This document shows positions 40,820-51,559 of a stretch of DNA of 64,000 nucleotides, in pieces. The translations under genes were made by a program, and so were the position numbers. The stretch comes from Acholoe squamosa (Eukaryota > Annelida > Polychaeta > Phyllodocida > Polynoidae). The stretch covers positions 6,192,501-6,256,500 of the forward strand of contig OX439043.1 of assembly GCA_949317995.1 (NCBI GenBank), in the 5' to 3' direction. Under the pieces are notes generated by a model. It did no database searches. It was not told the DNA's origin and worked only from the letters and a program-made list of their open reading frames with translations. The stretch's first letter is position 1, and the number at the start of each line of letters is the position of its first letter.

Positions 40820-40920
40820 ACACAGGAAGTGACGTCATACCGGGGCAGGTAGGGATGAGTGAAGGGGCAGCCATATTGGATGTAGCGTCTCGGTGTGCGT
40901 GTGAGACGCTAGGATAGGAT
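40820..40920. promoter_or_regulatory. composite ETS-CRE site
   Basis: CAGGAAGTGACGTCAT (40823-40838) fuses an ETS core to a full CRE in the spacing known from many animal promoters. GCCATATTGG and a CpG-bearing GTAGCGTCTCGGTGTGCGTG follow. This is a candidate promoter core; no transcript evidence is available here. Confidence 0.45.
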
Positions 40921-41046
40921 GCCAATATGAGCTGTAGCATTAATGACTTAATCATCCGCCACCCTCCCTCACACCACCCCAACACACAGCTACTCCACTC
41001 CCTACCTCTATCACCCTCCCCCCCTCACACAGGTCTATTCCTATTA

Positions 41047-41345
41047 ACCACTGCAGGAAATGCCTGGGCAAAATCATGGTGCATTATTCTCAATGCTGCA
41101 TTCTGATTGGCTGATTAACTGTGCATTATCTAGATGGATAATGCACTCCCCGTACAGGAGGTTAACTTTTAGACTTTACAATTGATGTTCCTGTGTTATT
41201 AGGTGGCTAATAAAAGAAATAAGGCGCTCGGTCATGGTCATGCTCTAGACTCTAGATATTGAGATATCCTGAGGCCTATAAGGCCCTCCATGGCTCAATA
41301 CAGTCTAGAGCACTCCAGCAGCCATGGCCAGTGTCTTATTCCTAA
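41047..41345. mobile_element. GATAATGCAC palindromic element, copy 1 (partial)
   Basis: GTGCATTATCTAGATGGATAATGCAC, AGGAGGTTAACTTT, TTAGGTGGCTAATA and GGTCATGCTCTAGACTC correspond to the right half of 42116-42612. Confidence 0.75.
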
Positions 41346-42110
41346 ACTTAAAATCCCCCAAATAGTGGCAGGTAACCATAGAGCACCATGCCGAATGTTG
41401 GCAATGTATACCATTTAGTAAAGCTGTCTTCGCACTGCACACATTCATGTAAGGCACTATTGGCAGCCCCATAGACGCCCTTTATATGCAATACTCTGCA
41501 GTGTGCTCTTCTTGGACTGCTTTCTCCTCTTTAACAAATCACTCTCACTAACTGTCCCCCTTCCCAGCCTGGCAATTCCTGCTCACAACAAACTCACAAC
41601 CCTTTCAAGGCAACCTACTGATTTTATGATACTCCTTGATTGTGATAATGCATGAACGCAGCACCTGGTGAGTAACCTACCAGGGTACGTTCATTTATCA
41701 ATTAATGCTTTATGCTTGATATGAGGAGTTACATTGATTCCCGTATCAAGCCACTTCCTGTCTAAAGTGTCCGTATCAGGCAAAAACTTTCCCATATCAA
41801 GCTTCTTCCTGTTTGCAAAAAAGACGACGATTGTAGGTAAAACAAATGCTTGTTTTAGCCTTTATTCTTGACATAGAAACATTTATTGATAAATATAAGC
41901 CATATAACTCCTTCCAACTGGTACTGAAAGGTTTCAACCAGATATTAAGTCATGTGTTGACACTTTGCCATTCAAAATTATATACGTATCATGCTGACTA
42001 GACTATCCGGATTTGATTAACTTCATAAGACTTATCCTTGACAAACAAAATCTTCTGCTCAGTAGACTCATCTTTGATGACAAAGAGACGTGACACTGAT
42101 AACTTTGTGT
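41346..42110. other. no gene; cloverleaf MITE relic at 41645-41710
   Basis: TAATGCATGAACGCAGCACC, TGGTGAGTAACCTACCAGGG and ATTCATTTATC-like words mark a decayed hairpin. The remainder is unassigned. Confidence 0.5.
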
Positions 42111-42115
42111 GGGCC

Positions 42116-42612
42116 CCTCGATAAGGCCCCTCAATGTCTCAATACAGTCTAGAGCACGACCATGGCTATGACCAAGTGCATTATTCCTGTTATAACACAG
42201 AAAAAAATCACCCATCCACCACCTGACAACACATGAATATCAATTGTGAAGTCTAAAGGTAAGATGAAGTTAACCTCCTTTGCCAGGAGTGCATTATCCA
42301 TTTAGATAATGCACGGTCAATCAGCCAATCAGAACACAGCATTCAGGATAATGCACTCTGACTTTGCCCAGCAGTGTTGGATAATGCACTCCCTCTATAC
42401 ATGAGGTTAACTTCAGCTCACCTTTAGACTCCACACTTGAAGTCCTTAGTTGTTAGGTGGCTGATGTGGGAATTTTTGTCTGTGCTGTAATGGGCATAAG
42501 GCACTAGGTTGCGGCGGTGGTCATGCTCTCGACTATATTGAAACATTGAGGGGCCTTATAATCCCTGAGACATCTCGAACACTCACACAGCCATGCCATG
42601 TACCTTATTCCC
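42116..42612. mobile_element. GATAATGCAC palindromic element, copy 2
   Basis: The left AAGGCCCCTCAATGTCTCAA, TCTAGAGCACGACCATGGC is mirrored by GGTCATGCTCTCGACTATAT, AACATTGAGGGGCCTT. The inner TAGACTT, GTTAACCTC and GATAATGCAC words are mirrored too. It is a long foldback of about 450-500 bp. Confidence 0.8.
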
Positions 42613-42833
42613 TTATTCCCCCCAAGACCATTGACAGCTTTAGTCTACCTCCCAACACATCCCTCCCCTCCCTAACTCCCCCACCAACCCCATGCCTACT
42701 TAGTCCTTGCTAATACTAATTAAATGAGCTGGGGATAGATTACATGGGGGGGGGGGTGCAATGTGTCAGACTATACCACGGTCATACAGTAAACAGACAT
42801 TGCTTCTGTGCTGAAGCTGTTAAGACCCCTAAT

Positions 42834-43054
42834 GCAGGAGTGCATCATGCCCATTGGTCAGCATGATGCACCAATGAAGTGCCGGCGAGACTGTTCGCCC
42901 GCACTTCATTGGAGCATCATGCCGACCCTACTGGTTTAATACATATACTCTTGGAAGGTCTGTATGATGCACCAATGTCTCGCCAACACTTCGTTGGTGC
43001 ATCATGACGACCGATGGGCATGATGCATTAATGCGTCAGCGGCCCTTAAAAGGG
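42834..43054. mobile_element. TTAA-flanked cloverleaf MITE copy
   Basis: TTAA on both sides (42830-42833 and 43055-43058). Left hairpin AATGAAGTGCCGGCGAGACT/CGCCCGCACTTCATT; the right hairpin is shortened. Confidence 0.93.
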
Positions 43055-43058
43055 TTAA

Positions 43059-43355
43059 ACCCTTAAAGGACGGTAATACTGCATGCCAATCTACCACTAG
43101 GTCGGCATGATGCACTTATGAAGTCCTGGCGAGTCTGCCTGCCAACACTTCATTGATGCATCATGACGTCCCTGCAGGAGTGCAACAAGCCCAGAGGGTC
43201 AGCATGATGCATGAATGTAGCCCAGGCAGGTCCATGAAGAATTGTCTGTAGCCTCTAAGGCTCTTAAAATGTATGAATGCAGCAGTGGTGTGTGACTGGT
43301 GAGTGACTAGCCGCGCTTTCATTTAGGCAACATGACGACTAAAGGCCATAAGGCA
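43059..43355. mobile_element. cloverleaf MITE, diverged copy
   Basis: CCCTTAAAGGACGG, GGTCGGCATGATGCACTTAT, CCAACACTTCATTGATGC, GAATGTAGCCCAGGCAGG, GACGACTAAAGGCCATAAGG. It is rearranged relative to the standard order. Confidence 0.65.
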
Positions 43356-43706
43356 TCCAAACAGCAGGAGGATCTTGCCATAAAGTAAATGAGAACCAAA
43401 AAATAGAACATTTTTGCATTTCCATTTTTTTTTTTAGAAAAAAGGTGCTCATGTTTTTACAAGTCAAAAATTGTTTCACCGTACATTTTACTGTAAATCT
43501 ATTGTCGTTATTATGGAAACGTGTTAGGTCATGCATGTTTCTATCAGTTATGTCTGAAAAAAGTTTCGTCCTTGTTATCTTTTGGCAAGACCCTCCTGGA
43601 GGACCTTGAAGGGATTAACTATTGATGTAATTAATTTGATTACTGCACTGCGACCTTCAAGGGGAAAATGTATAAACTGTGTCATCATTTTTATTCTTCT
43701 CCATAG
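43356..43706. other. no gene recognised
   Basis: An A/T-run-rich interval (43420-43440). No assignment. Confidence 0.45.
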
Positions 43707-43710
43707 TTAA

Positions 43711-43946
43711 ACCTTTAAGGGCCGCTGATGCATTAATGCATCATGCCCATTGGTTGTCATGATGCACCAATGAAGTACTGGTGAGACTGCTTGCCAGCAC
43801 TTCATTGGAGCATCATGACGACCCTCCGGGAGTTTATATATCTACCTGGTAGGGTCGGCATTATGCACCAATGAAGTGCTGGTAAGCAGCCTCACCAGCA
43901 CTTCATTGGTGCATCGTGACGACCAATGGGCATGATGCACTCCTTG
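43711..43946. mobile_element. TTAA-flanked cloverleaf MITE copy, right tip missing
   Basis: TTAA at 43707-43710 and then ACCTTTAAGGGCCGCTGATG. Both hairpins are AATGAAGT(A/G)CTGG-type. It ends within GGCATGATGCACTCCT without the terminal arm. Confidence 0.9.
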
Positions 43947-44223
43947 AGGGAGAAAATATACGAACTGTGCCATCAATTTTATCCTTCTCCCCACTATTTC
44001 ATACACTTGTTTCTGTATCTAAGGTTAGCCTCTACTGCACTCATGAAGGTCACTCAGGACCTTAGGGTTGATTCATAATTTTTTTAAACAGGATAATCTG
44101 TTTTTTTAGGCTCAATGTAAGACTCTATGTAAATCAAACACTACTTTTGGGAAGAAGAAGTATCACAATTTAATGTCTCTAACACAAAGACATCAATTGC
44201 TAATGTTTTCTTTTCATTTAGAA
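43947..44223. other. no gene recognised
   Basis: No assignment. Confidence 0.4.
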
Positions 44224-44477
44224 TTTGATAAAGCATGTTAATTGAATAGTATGGTAACAATAATCAGTCTTTGTGGTTAGACCATTCTGATATTTTCAAC
44301 TCTAATGGTATCCCTATTAACTCCTCAACTTATTAATCACCATCTCTCTATTTGATAAAGCATCTTAATTGAATAGTATGGTAACAATTATCAGTCTTTG
44401 TGGTTAGACCATTCTGATATTTTCAACTCTAATGGTATCCCTATTAATTCCGCAACTTATTAATCACCATCTCTCTA
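44224..44477. repeat. tandem duplication of 127 bp
   Basis: Two head-to-tail copies, 44224-44350 and 44351-44477, each beginning TTTGATAAAGCAT and ending CACCATCTCTCTA. I count four differences, so the duplication is recent. Confidence 0.97.
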
Positions 44478-44764
44478 TTCTTATTCACCCAGGAGAGGAA
44501 CAATGGGGAGACAACTCTTTGTATGAAGTAAATTGTGTAAAATGACAGACTCTGCTTTTTTCTAATCGTAAGCACATTAGACTGATTTCCTTACGTGTGA
44601 AACAAACCTCACCACCTTCGCAAAACGAGACGATTAAACACATCTTGGAGACTAATTGCCAGAGTTAGGACTTTTTCTTGTGTTTGTCCTTGGAGGAATT
44701 CCATTGGGTGTATTGTTTGATGTCTGAGGGGTGCGAGTGGTGAGAGTAAAGAAGCCTTTAATGC
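44478..44764. other. no gene recognised
   Basis: No assignment. Confidence 0.4.
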
Positions 44765-44769
44765 TTTAA

Positions 44770-45003
44770 GCCTTTAAGGCCGTCTGATACATTAATGCCC
44801 ATTGGGTATAATGATGCACCGATGAAGCTCTGGTAAGTCTGCACACCAGCACTTTATTCGATACCCACCCTCTGGAACTGTATCAACCCCCATAGGGTCA
44901 GTACGCTGCATGAATGCTGCTGAGTCATGCGTCATGGCTGCATTTATGTATCATGACAACCAATGTGCATGACGCATTAATACATCAACAACCCTTAAAA
45001 GAT
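44770..45003. mobile_element. cloverleaf MITE, diverged copy
   Basis: CCTTTAAGGCCGTCTGATAC, GATGCACCGATGAAGCTCTG, TACCCACCCTCTGG, GGGTCAGTACGCTGCATGAA, CAATGTGCATGACGCATTAA. Confidence 0.75.
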
Positions 45004-45294
45004 TCACACAATAAAAGATTGCAGCACTATGTCTGAATGTACTATGTCTGAATGAGATCCTGTTGAGTAGAACCTTTTATGCTTAATTAGCAGACTAAAT
45101 CCAAAATGTCAAATACGATCATACCAGAATAAAATGCTATGTTGGCCTTAAACGATTACAGTACACGGGCCTGAGGAGTCTTGTCGGGCTGAATAATTCT
45201 CTGTGTAAATGTTTGAATGTCCTTAAAGACAAGGTGTGGATAGAGGTAGGAGGGGGGGAGGGATGGAAATGTGATCCACAGAGTCAGAGAGATC

Positions 45295-45415
45295 TCTGCA
45301 TAAAGCTGGTATTCCACGGAAGACAATCTGTTCCAAGTTTTGAATAGCGAGCAAATCGGTCATCTTCCCGATCCATTTACACACACTTCCGGTCAATCTA
45401 ATTTTCCCCAAATTC
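45295..45415. repeat. GGGAAGATGGCCGAT repeat, - orientation
   Basis: GTATTCCACGGAAGACAATC, AATCGGTCATCTTCCCGATC and CATTTACACACACTTCCGG are the inverse of 29400-29515. Confidence 0.6.
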
Positions 45416-45423
45416 CCTTTTTG

Positions 45424-45606
45424 TACACTTTAAGAAAGAACGGTTGAATCTACAAGGCATCCTTGTAAAACTGAAAAGTGAAGCATTTTCAACAATAAAG
45501 CACTGTACAAGGAAACAACTGGTACAAGGAACATTACTGTGAAATCCTGTCCCAAAGTGGCCAGATATCCATCATTACTTTGACAACGTTTTCCTTTACA
45601 GTGTAG
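45424..45606. mobile_element. CACTGTAAAA-family MITE copy
   Basis: GTTGAATCTACAAGGCATCC, TTGTAAAACTGAAAAGTGAA, TGTGAAATCCTGTCCCAAAG and TTTTCCTTTACAGTG. Confidence 0.8.
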
Positions 45607-45763
45607 GGTTATCCACGCATTTCTAGCAAAGCTGCTTACCTGCATTGAATTAGTCAATCACGGGGATGGTCTCAGAGTGTTATCTACTGGATTGATACTG
45701 CATTTATGTATCATGAAGAGAAACTCACACACATGAAGCATAAAAGCATCTTTTAGCACTTAA

Positions 45764-45840
45764 CCCATAAAAGCTGCTGATGCATTAATGCATCGTGCCG
45801 ATGGGCATGATGCACTCATGCATTAGCGGCCCTTAAAGGA
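45764..45840. mobile_element. 77-bp minimal derivative of the cloverleaf MITE
   Basis: Perfect TTAA on both sides (45760-45763 and 45841-45844). It contains only the terminal arms, CCCATAAAAGCTGCTGATGC... and ...GCATTAGCGGCCCTTAAAGG, with all internal hairpins gone. Confidence 0.9.
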
Positions 45841-45844
45841 TTAA

Positions 45845-46304
45845 AGGACTTCGGCCCTTGTGTTACCCAGGACAAACAGAAGCTTACCGGATGTAAACTG
45901 ATAATCGATTGAGTTGCACTTGGCAGATCCAGTATGAAGGCTTGGATGTGATTACAGTATTTGTGGCAGGCGGGTTGGGCTGCCGTCACTCTAGCCCTGT
46001 GAACACAAATCATGTGCCTCTGGCGTCGGGATCAGTTCCAGTGTGCAGTGATAGTGGAAGTAAAACCATTAGGGATGAATAGTGAACCAAATAATCATAC
46101 TCCAAGCTCTAATAGAACTAGAAAAAATTAAAGGGCTAATGATACTGTCCCTACGCTATCCATTGAATTGGTGGTTTTGTTTGTGTTTACATCTCTGAGA
46201 TCTTCTAGCATGAGGCACTGATCTCATTTACAATGCTATCGCTATGGCACTAATCCAGAGGCGGGTGACAATGTGTTCAGAGGGGACGTCACTCAGGTCC
46301 TCTT
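45845..46304. other. no gene; relic of the GGCGACACTGATCCC hairpin family at 46196-46290
   Basis: TCTAGCATGAGGCACTGATC, CACTAATCCAGAGGCGGGTG and TGTTCAGAGGGGA match, in inverse order, the region around 58970-59066. Confidence 0.5.
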
Positions 46305-46778
46305 CACTGAAAAACCTGTAGATCTTTAAACTCGTCAGATTGAGGACCTACAGTCATCGGAAGAGGTATAGACAGGGGGCAGCACCTTACAGGTAGTGAA
46401 TTCCCTCAGTATACCTCTCCCCAGTATGAGTCTGTGGCATTCTGTTGACAATATGTAACAAACTCACAAGGTGGCAGGTATGTACCACTCATGTTTGATG
46501 ATCAGGCCTTCAGTCTTCAACTGAATGTCTTCACCGCTGAGGACTTTAGGTGCTCAAGTTGACGATACCCAAATCTACAGCTTTAGGTAGTCAGATTGAG
46601 GACCCAAGGTAGTCAGCACCAAGGTTATCACTCTAACAACATTATGTAATCAATTTGACTACCTTGGGTGAGTGTCTTGACCTAAACTCATTAGGTTGAC
46701 TACCCTGGGTGCTCAATCTAAGTACCTAAGGTTGTAGTTTTGGGTATCGTCAGTCTGACGACCTTGGTGCTTTCAGTG
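46305..46778. mobile_element. CACTGAAAA palindromic foldback, diverged and longer (474 bp)
   Basis: It starts CACTGAAAAACCTG and ends GGTGCTTTCAGTG. Interior words TTTAGGTGCTCAAGTTGACG, TTTAGGTAGTCAGATTGAGG, TTGTAGTTTTGGGTATCGTC match the 304-bp family, but with an inserted segment near 46370-46500. Confidence 0.8.
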
Positions 46779-46797
46779 TGTGGGTTTAGATATTTAA

Positions 46798-47000
46798 CCT
46801 TTTAAAGGTCACTAATGCATTATGCATCATGCCAAAAGGTTGCCATGATACATGAATGCAGTCCTGGTGAGTAACTCCCCAGGGCTACATTCATGCATCA
46901 TGCCGACCCTACAGGGTTGATACAGTCCCGGAGGGATGGCATGATGAGCCAATGAAGTGTTGGCAAGCACTTCATTGCTGCATTATGACAACCAGTGCGC
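46798..47000. mobile_element. cloverleaf MITE copy (GCAGTCCTGG core)
   Basis: TTAA at 46794-46797 and then CCTTTTAAAGGTCAC. Left hairpin GAATGCAGTCCTGGTGAGTA/CCAGGGCTACATTC; right hairpin AATGAAGTGTTGGCAAGCACTTCATT. The right end is eroded. Confidence 0.88.
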
Positions 47001-47745
47001 AGTCGAGATTCATGTTGCTGAACCATCCTCCACCATTCCCTTTTCTTACATAACTATACTTTATAAGATATAAATTGCCTGAAGAAAAGTAATAGAATTA
47101 CTCAAAGTGTCAGAACATTACCCAACATTTGCCCCATCAATGTCATCTTACCCAAATAGTGCTAATCTTCAACTCGTCTGGTGTGGTTTTGATACAACAA
47201 TGGTTCTAGGATGATCCTATAGAGGGCACAACAGTAAATGCATAGTCTCAGTCTTAATGGATTGGAGGATCAAAGTGTCAAATGATTTTTAGCTACCGGG
47301 TAAAAATGGGAGTTGATTTTTTAATGCAACAGGACACAATGCGGTAGCAAAATAAGACCGCCTTCAAACTAACACATCAAAAGAGGCATTACATTTTGTG
47401 CTGCGGCTTTGATTGTATTCCCGGTTGACTAAAGGAGACAAAGAGTCAAACTTGAAAGTTAAATCGATGGGGGTCATTGTCAGCTTAACAAAAAGAAATA
47501 TTGGATTGCCCATCCAATTCAAAAACCACTCTGTACATCACTGCACCTGCCAAGTGATTGTGTACCTTAGGTAGTTATTAGGTAGGGAGGTTGGGGACTC
47601 TCCTAACCACAATCCACAAAGTTTTCACTTTTGTCATTACTTACACAAGATATAAGTTGATTCAACAAGGTAAAACCATACTCCAAGAAGCACCTCGCGG
47701 GGTCCCCATTTATCTAGAAGACACCATAAAATGCACTCCATTTTT
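47001..47745. other. no gene recognised
   Basis: No assignment. Confidence 0.45.
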
Positions 47746-47749
47746 CCCT

Positions 47750-48600
47750 GGTCTATCAGGAGCTTAATTCAAAACATCCTGGGATCACAACCCCAGCGAT
47801 CTTAGTGTAGGCACATATCATAAGACCTGGCCAGTCTACCCTATCTAATGCAGTGGTTGCAGGCCTCTCAGGAATAGTAAGTCCTGGGATCACTTTACTA
47901 TTCCTTTTCCAGCACTAAGATCACTGCGATCTTAGTGAAAGAATTGCATTGTGGTTTCACCTGAGTACAAGAGCACTTACAGGGAACACTCCTGATTGAA
48001 AGAGTGAATATAGCCTGTTACATACAAAAACAGGGGAGGGAGGATGTTTACTGAGAGTCCTTGAGGGCCCTTATGCCTACTCATGCGTTAAGGGCACTCT
48101 AAGGTAATTCTTCCTTCTCAAGTTTTGAAGTGAAGTCCTACCCCACTCCCTTTGGTATCCTCTTGCTGCAAGCGAGACTCTGTCTTTGGGGAATTTCATC
48201 TGTCTCTCTCTATTGAGGTAAGATATTTTTATTTTATACTGGTTGAACATTTGCATTAAAGTTACCTTATTTACCACCATTTATTTTAGCACCATACTTG
48301 GAATCTAATATATTTTAGCCCATATGGGGACGGGGAACGATGGTATAAGCACTCTTGTGAAGAAGAGTGACTCCACAGCTATTCCTTTATTTTGGGACTC
48401 TTACCCCTGTGCCTAGTCAGTACTTCTTGGAATAGTGTAGGAGGGCTGAGGCTAAGATGGATGCGATCCTAGTGCTGGCTAGGAAATGTGAATGCAGTCT
48501 GATCTTAAGATTGCTTAATAGGATAATGTAGAATAATTCATAAGATCGCTGGGGTTGTGATCCCAGGATGATTTGAATTAACCTCCTGTATACCTGAGTT
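47750..48600. mobile_element. CATCCTGGGATCACAACCCC inverted-repeat element (about 850 bp)
   Basis: Left arm TCAGGAGCTTAATTCAAAAC, ATCCTGGGATCACAACCCCA, GCGATCTTA; the right arm is its inverse at 48541-48594. Internal GATCACTGCGATCTTAGTG palindromes. No transposase frame is present. Confidence 0.85.
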
Positions 48601-49199
48601 TTCGAACATCAAAGTACCACCTGTACTTTGGTTATTGACCCTTCTCTGTTAGGAGTGTCTAGGTGCATTGTGTCTTTGAGTAGAAGACTTATCATGATGA
48701 GCTGCTCAGTAAAGTGGAACAAATAGAAGCGATGTCAACGTGGAAATATTGCATTAGGATAGGAAACTGCTGTAACTTCTTCCATGTATTGAACGATGTA
48801 ACACTATTAGATTTGTATTGTGCTCTGATGTGCTTTGATATAAGGAAAACATGATGGATGAATGCAGCTATGCAGGTACCAAGCCATGGCTGTAGGCTGG
48901 GGTCAGTAATGCTCAAATGGGTTGGCATCATGCACAACTGCAGTGCTGACAACATTATAAACTAGATATTACATTGCCTTCACACCCATAGGGAGAAAGG
49001 GAGGAAGAAGAAAAAAGATCAATCTGAGAAAAGAGGGTGGATGCTGGCATTCAGATATGATGTTGTAAACGGTAAAGTTCCCGGAGGGTGGTTACAGCCA
49101 AAACATCTATTTCAAAATACACAAGAATGTAATTATACATGAAACCAGGTCCAGAACATCAAAACCCCACACCTTGCACCCTCCTCGTACACGAACATG
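48601..49199. other. no gene recognised
   Basis: No assignment. Confidence 0.45.
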
Positions 49200-49412
49200 C
49201 ACTGTAAAAAATAACTGTTGAATCTACTAGGATCCTTGTAAAACTGAACAGTGAACCACTCTTATCATATTGTGGTGAACCAGTGTGGTTTTTCCAAGAA
49301 GCCCCAGGTGGCAGTATGGTGGTACAATGAAGCTCAAGGTGTCTCTGTGAAAATAATGACAGATATCTGGGAAGAGAATTCTGCTGTTGTTTCGAAGACA
49401 TTTTTTAGAGTG
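49200..49412. mobile_element. CACTGTAAAA-family MITE copy (about 213 bp)
   Basis: The left end CACTGTAAAAAATAACTGTT is intact and the right end ATTTTTTAGAGTG slightly mutated. Interior TTGTAAAACTGAACAGTGAA, AAGAAGCCCCAGGTGGCAGT, TCTGTGAAAATAATGACAGA. Confidence 0.9.
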
Positions 49413-49470
49413 TGGCAGAGGGTGGCATAGCCTTGATGCACCGCGCAGCCCTCCTTTACCTCATACCTAT

Positions 49471-50370
49471 CACTGCAAAAATGGTGTTTAGATTTTAAAC
49501 ATGTTTAGGTCTAAACATGTTTAAAACCTAAACATATATGTCAGTTAGGTGTATCATCGACTACACATTTAGGATAATAACACTTTTATTCTAAATACAT
49601 AAACATTTTTGCTAAACATGTTCAGATGTTTAGAGTTTGAACACTTGAATATTATGTGTTTAGATTCAAACATCAATATGTTTAGATATTTGGATGTCAA
49701 ATCCACACCAGGTAGCAGCACTACCTTTGAATGGAATATCTGCACACAGTTATAATCAATTGTTGTGACAAATATCCCCAAACGTCTTGTTCATCATAGT
49801 GTCATTTCATTAAATGTTATGAAAATAGACACAACAATAGAAAATTAACTAAATTCAACTTACACCACCATCAATACCATAGAATAATCAATGAGCTCCA
49901 TGACTTACACCTATGTCATGTTATTTCGTAAAGTATAAAGCAATGTCCTTCTTGCCAACCTGTTGTACTTCCTCAAGTCTCCTATTCTAATGCAGTGAGT
50001 ACATATATGAGTATATAGCTGTGGCTGACATCTTTGGAGACTTAGCAGTGTAAATACATTCTGATGTCCTCCAGTAAATGAGAAAACAAACTAAAGATAT
50101 TCCTTTATTTTTCTAATGGATACAATGTCTGCAAACCCTTACTTCCCACTAAATCACTTAGACATCTAAACACAAAAATTCATAAACATCTAAATGGAAA
50201 ATTTCATCCATGGCTAAACACAAATTTTGAACCTAAACACCTAGATTTCTAAACTCATGAGCTAAGTACATTGTTTGGCTAAACATGTTTGGGAAATTAA
50301 TGTGATTACAAAAACGTTGCAAGAATATATTTAGAATTGTGTTTAGGATCTAAACACCATTTTTGCAGTA
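49471..50370. mobile_element. CACTGCAAAAATGG element, copy 2 (900 bp)
   Basis: Collinear with 27369-28264 over its full length. The last base of the right terminus is changed (GCAGTA). It has the same inverted ends and no coding capacity. Confidence 0.93.
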
Positions 50371-50571
50371 TACTTGTTGTAGCACGCGATGTACATGAAA
50401 GCACTCTGCGGGAATTTATGCACAGGGAAACAAAGTTATCTGTATTCATTATGCCTCAGTGCTGCTCAGTACTGGTGCCAAGTCAGTATCTTGTAGGCCT
50501 ATACAGAACAAAAGCCTGACAATATGTCTTTGTTGGATTTACAAGTACCAACAATCCTTAACCATTTGAAA

Positions 50572-50638
50572 CATATATGCAATCATGCCCATGAGTCATT
50601 ATATATGATTCATTAATGCTGCTCAGCTAAGTAACTCA
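50572..50638. mobile_element. cloverleaf MITE, left part, interrupted by another MITE
   Basis: CAATCATGCCCATGAGTCAT, GATTCATTAATGCTGCTCAG, GTAACTCACCAGG. It resumes as GTTACATTCACACATTG after 51006. Confidence 0.7.
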
Positions 50639-50643
50639 CCAGG

Positions 50644-51001
50644 AGCGTGTTGCTCCTATGGTAAAAAGAGCTGTCAGTAGGTACCCTCTTTTCAAAAGAA
50701 GTCACACTCTGCTTCACCATTCAACTTGCACTCACCACATTAGTCTTAAAAGGCACCTGCCTTGTTTAAAACAGAGAGAGCTGCACTATCAGGTACCTAC
50801 TCATGTCACACACTCTATAATATATTATACTGACTGACTTCTCCCAACTAGGTCCCAGATCAAATCCCCCTTTTTTAGCACCATACTTGAATGACCACTT
50901 GTGAGCAACAAAAGGGACAAGTTATAGCTACACGAAAGGAAAGGACTGGAAACGAGGGCATTTTTAGCCAGCTCTTCCTTTTACTATAGGAGCAACACCC
51001 T
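50644..51001 (+). mobile_element. GTTGCTCC-terminal MITE, complete copy (358 bp) with target duplication
   Basis: The ends AGCGTGTTGCTCCTAT and (inverse) AGGGTGTTGCTCCTAT extend to about 30 bases with GGTAAAA and GAGCTG. Exact 5-bp direct repeats CCAGG flank it at 50639-50643 and 51002-51006, and the target is the hairpin of a cloverleaf MITE (…CACCAGGGTTACATTC). Superfamily not assigned. Confidence 0.93.
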
Positions 51002-51168
51002 CCAGGGTTACATTCACACATTGTGTCTATTAAAAATCCTTTGCTGTAGTCACGACAGAACGGTATGATGCACCAATGCCTGAATCTTGCAGGCAGCATC
51101 TGCTGTTTAAAGTGTCCGACTGGTGCTAAAACCTTTATGAAACCTATGACTCAAGGTCCCCTGTCCAT

Positions 51169-51400
51169 TTGGGCCAAATTTTATTTAACAAGAAATGCGG
51201 TTGTGACCGCGTAAAAAAAGCCTCCCGGCGTTTTTTTAAGCAGTCACAACCTTATTTCTTGCATACGAGGGAATTTAGTTTGGGGATTCTGTATTGTGAC
51301 ACCTCATCACATGGGGAAAATCATCATAGCACCTCCCGTTCCGCTTCGCGGGACCGCCACTACGCAGCGCGTGGAGGCGCTAAAAAAGTGTATGGCCAAT
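51169..51400. other. complex hairpin region with GC-rich palindromes
   Basis: AAGAAATGCGGTTGTGAC and GTCACAACCTTATTTCTT are inverse arms; inside them AAAAAAAGCC pairs with GGCGTTTTTTT. Then CCCGTTCCGCTTCGCGGGA and GCGCGTGGAGGCGC form smaller stems. A 125-aa frame (51169-51546) spans it without a recognised domain. A structured non-coding element is more likely. Confidence 0.5.
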
Positions 51401-51559
51401 GCCTGCTTATGAGGTCCAGTCTTATAGGTTCACTTTCAACTGAAAATGAAAGCATTTTTGCTGCAGGCCTTTTGGCCGCAAATGACCCTAGCATGGCAAG
51501 AAGAATCACAGTGAAAGCTCACTGGATGGCACCATGTAGACCTTGAGGCAGTTACAGTT

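Noticed and set aside
51169..51546. 125-aa frame as a gene
   Set aside because: It runs through hairpins and GC palindromes and has no recognised domain.
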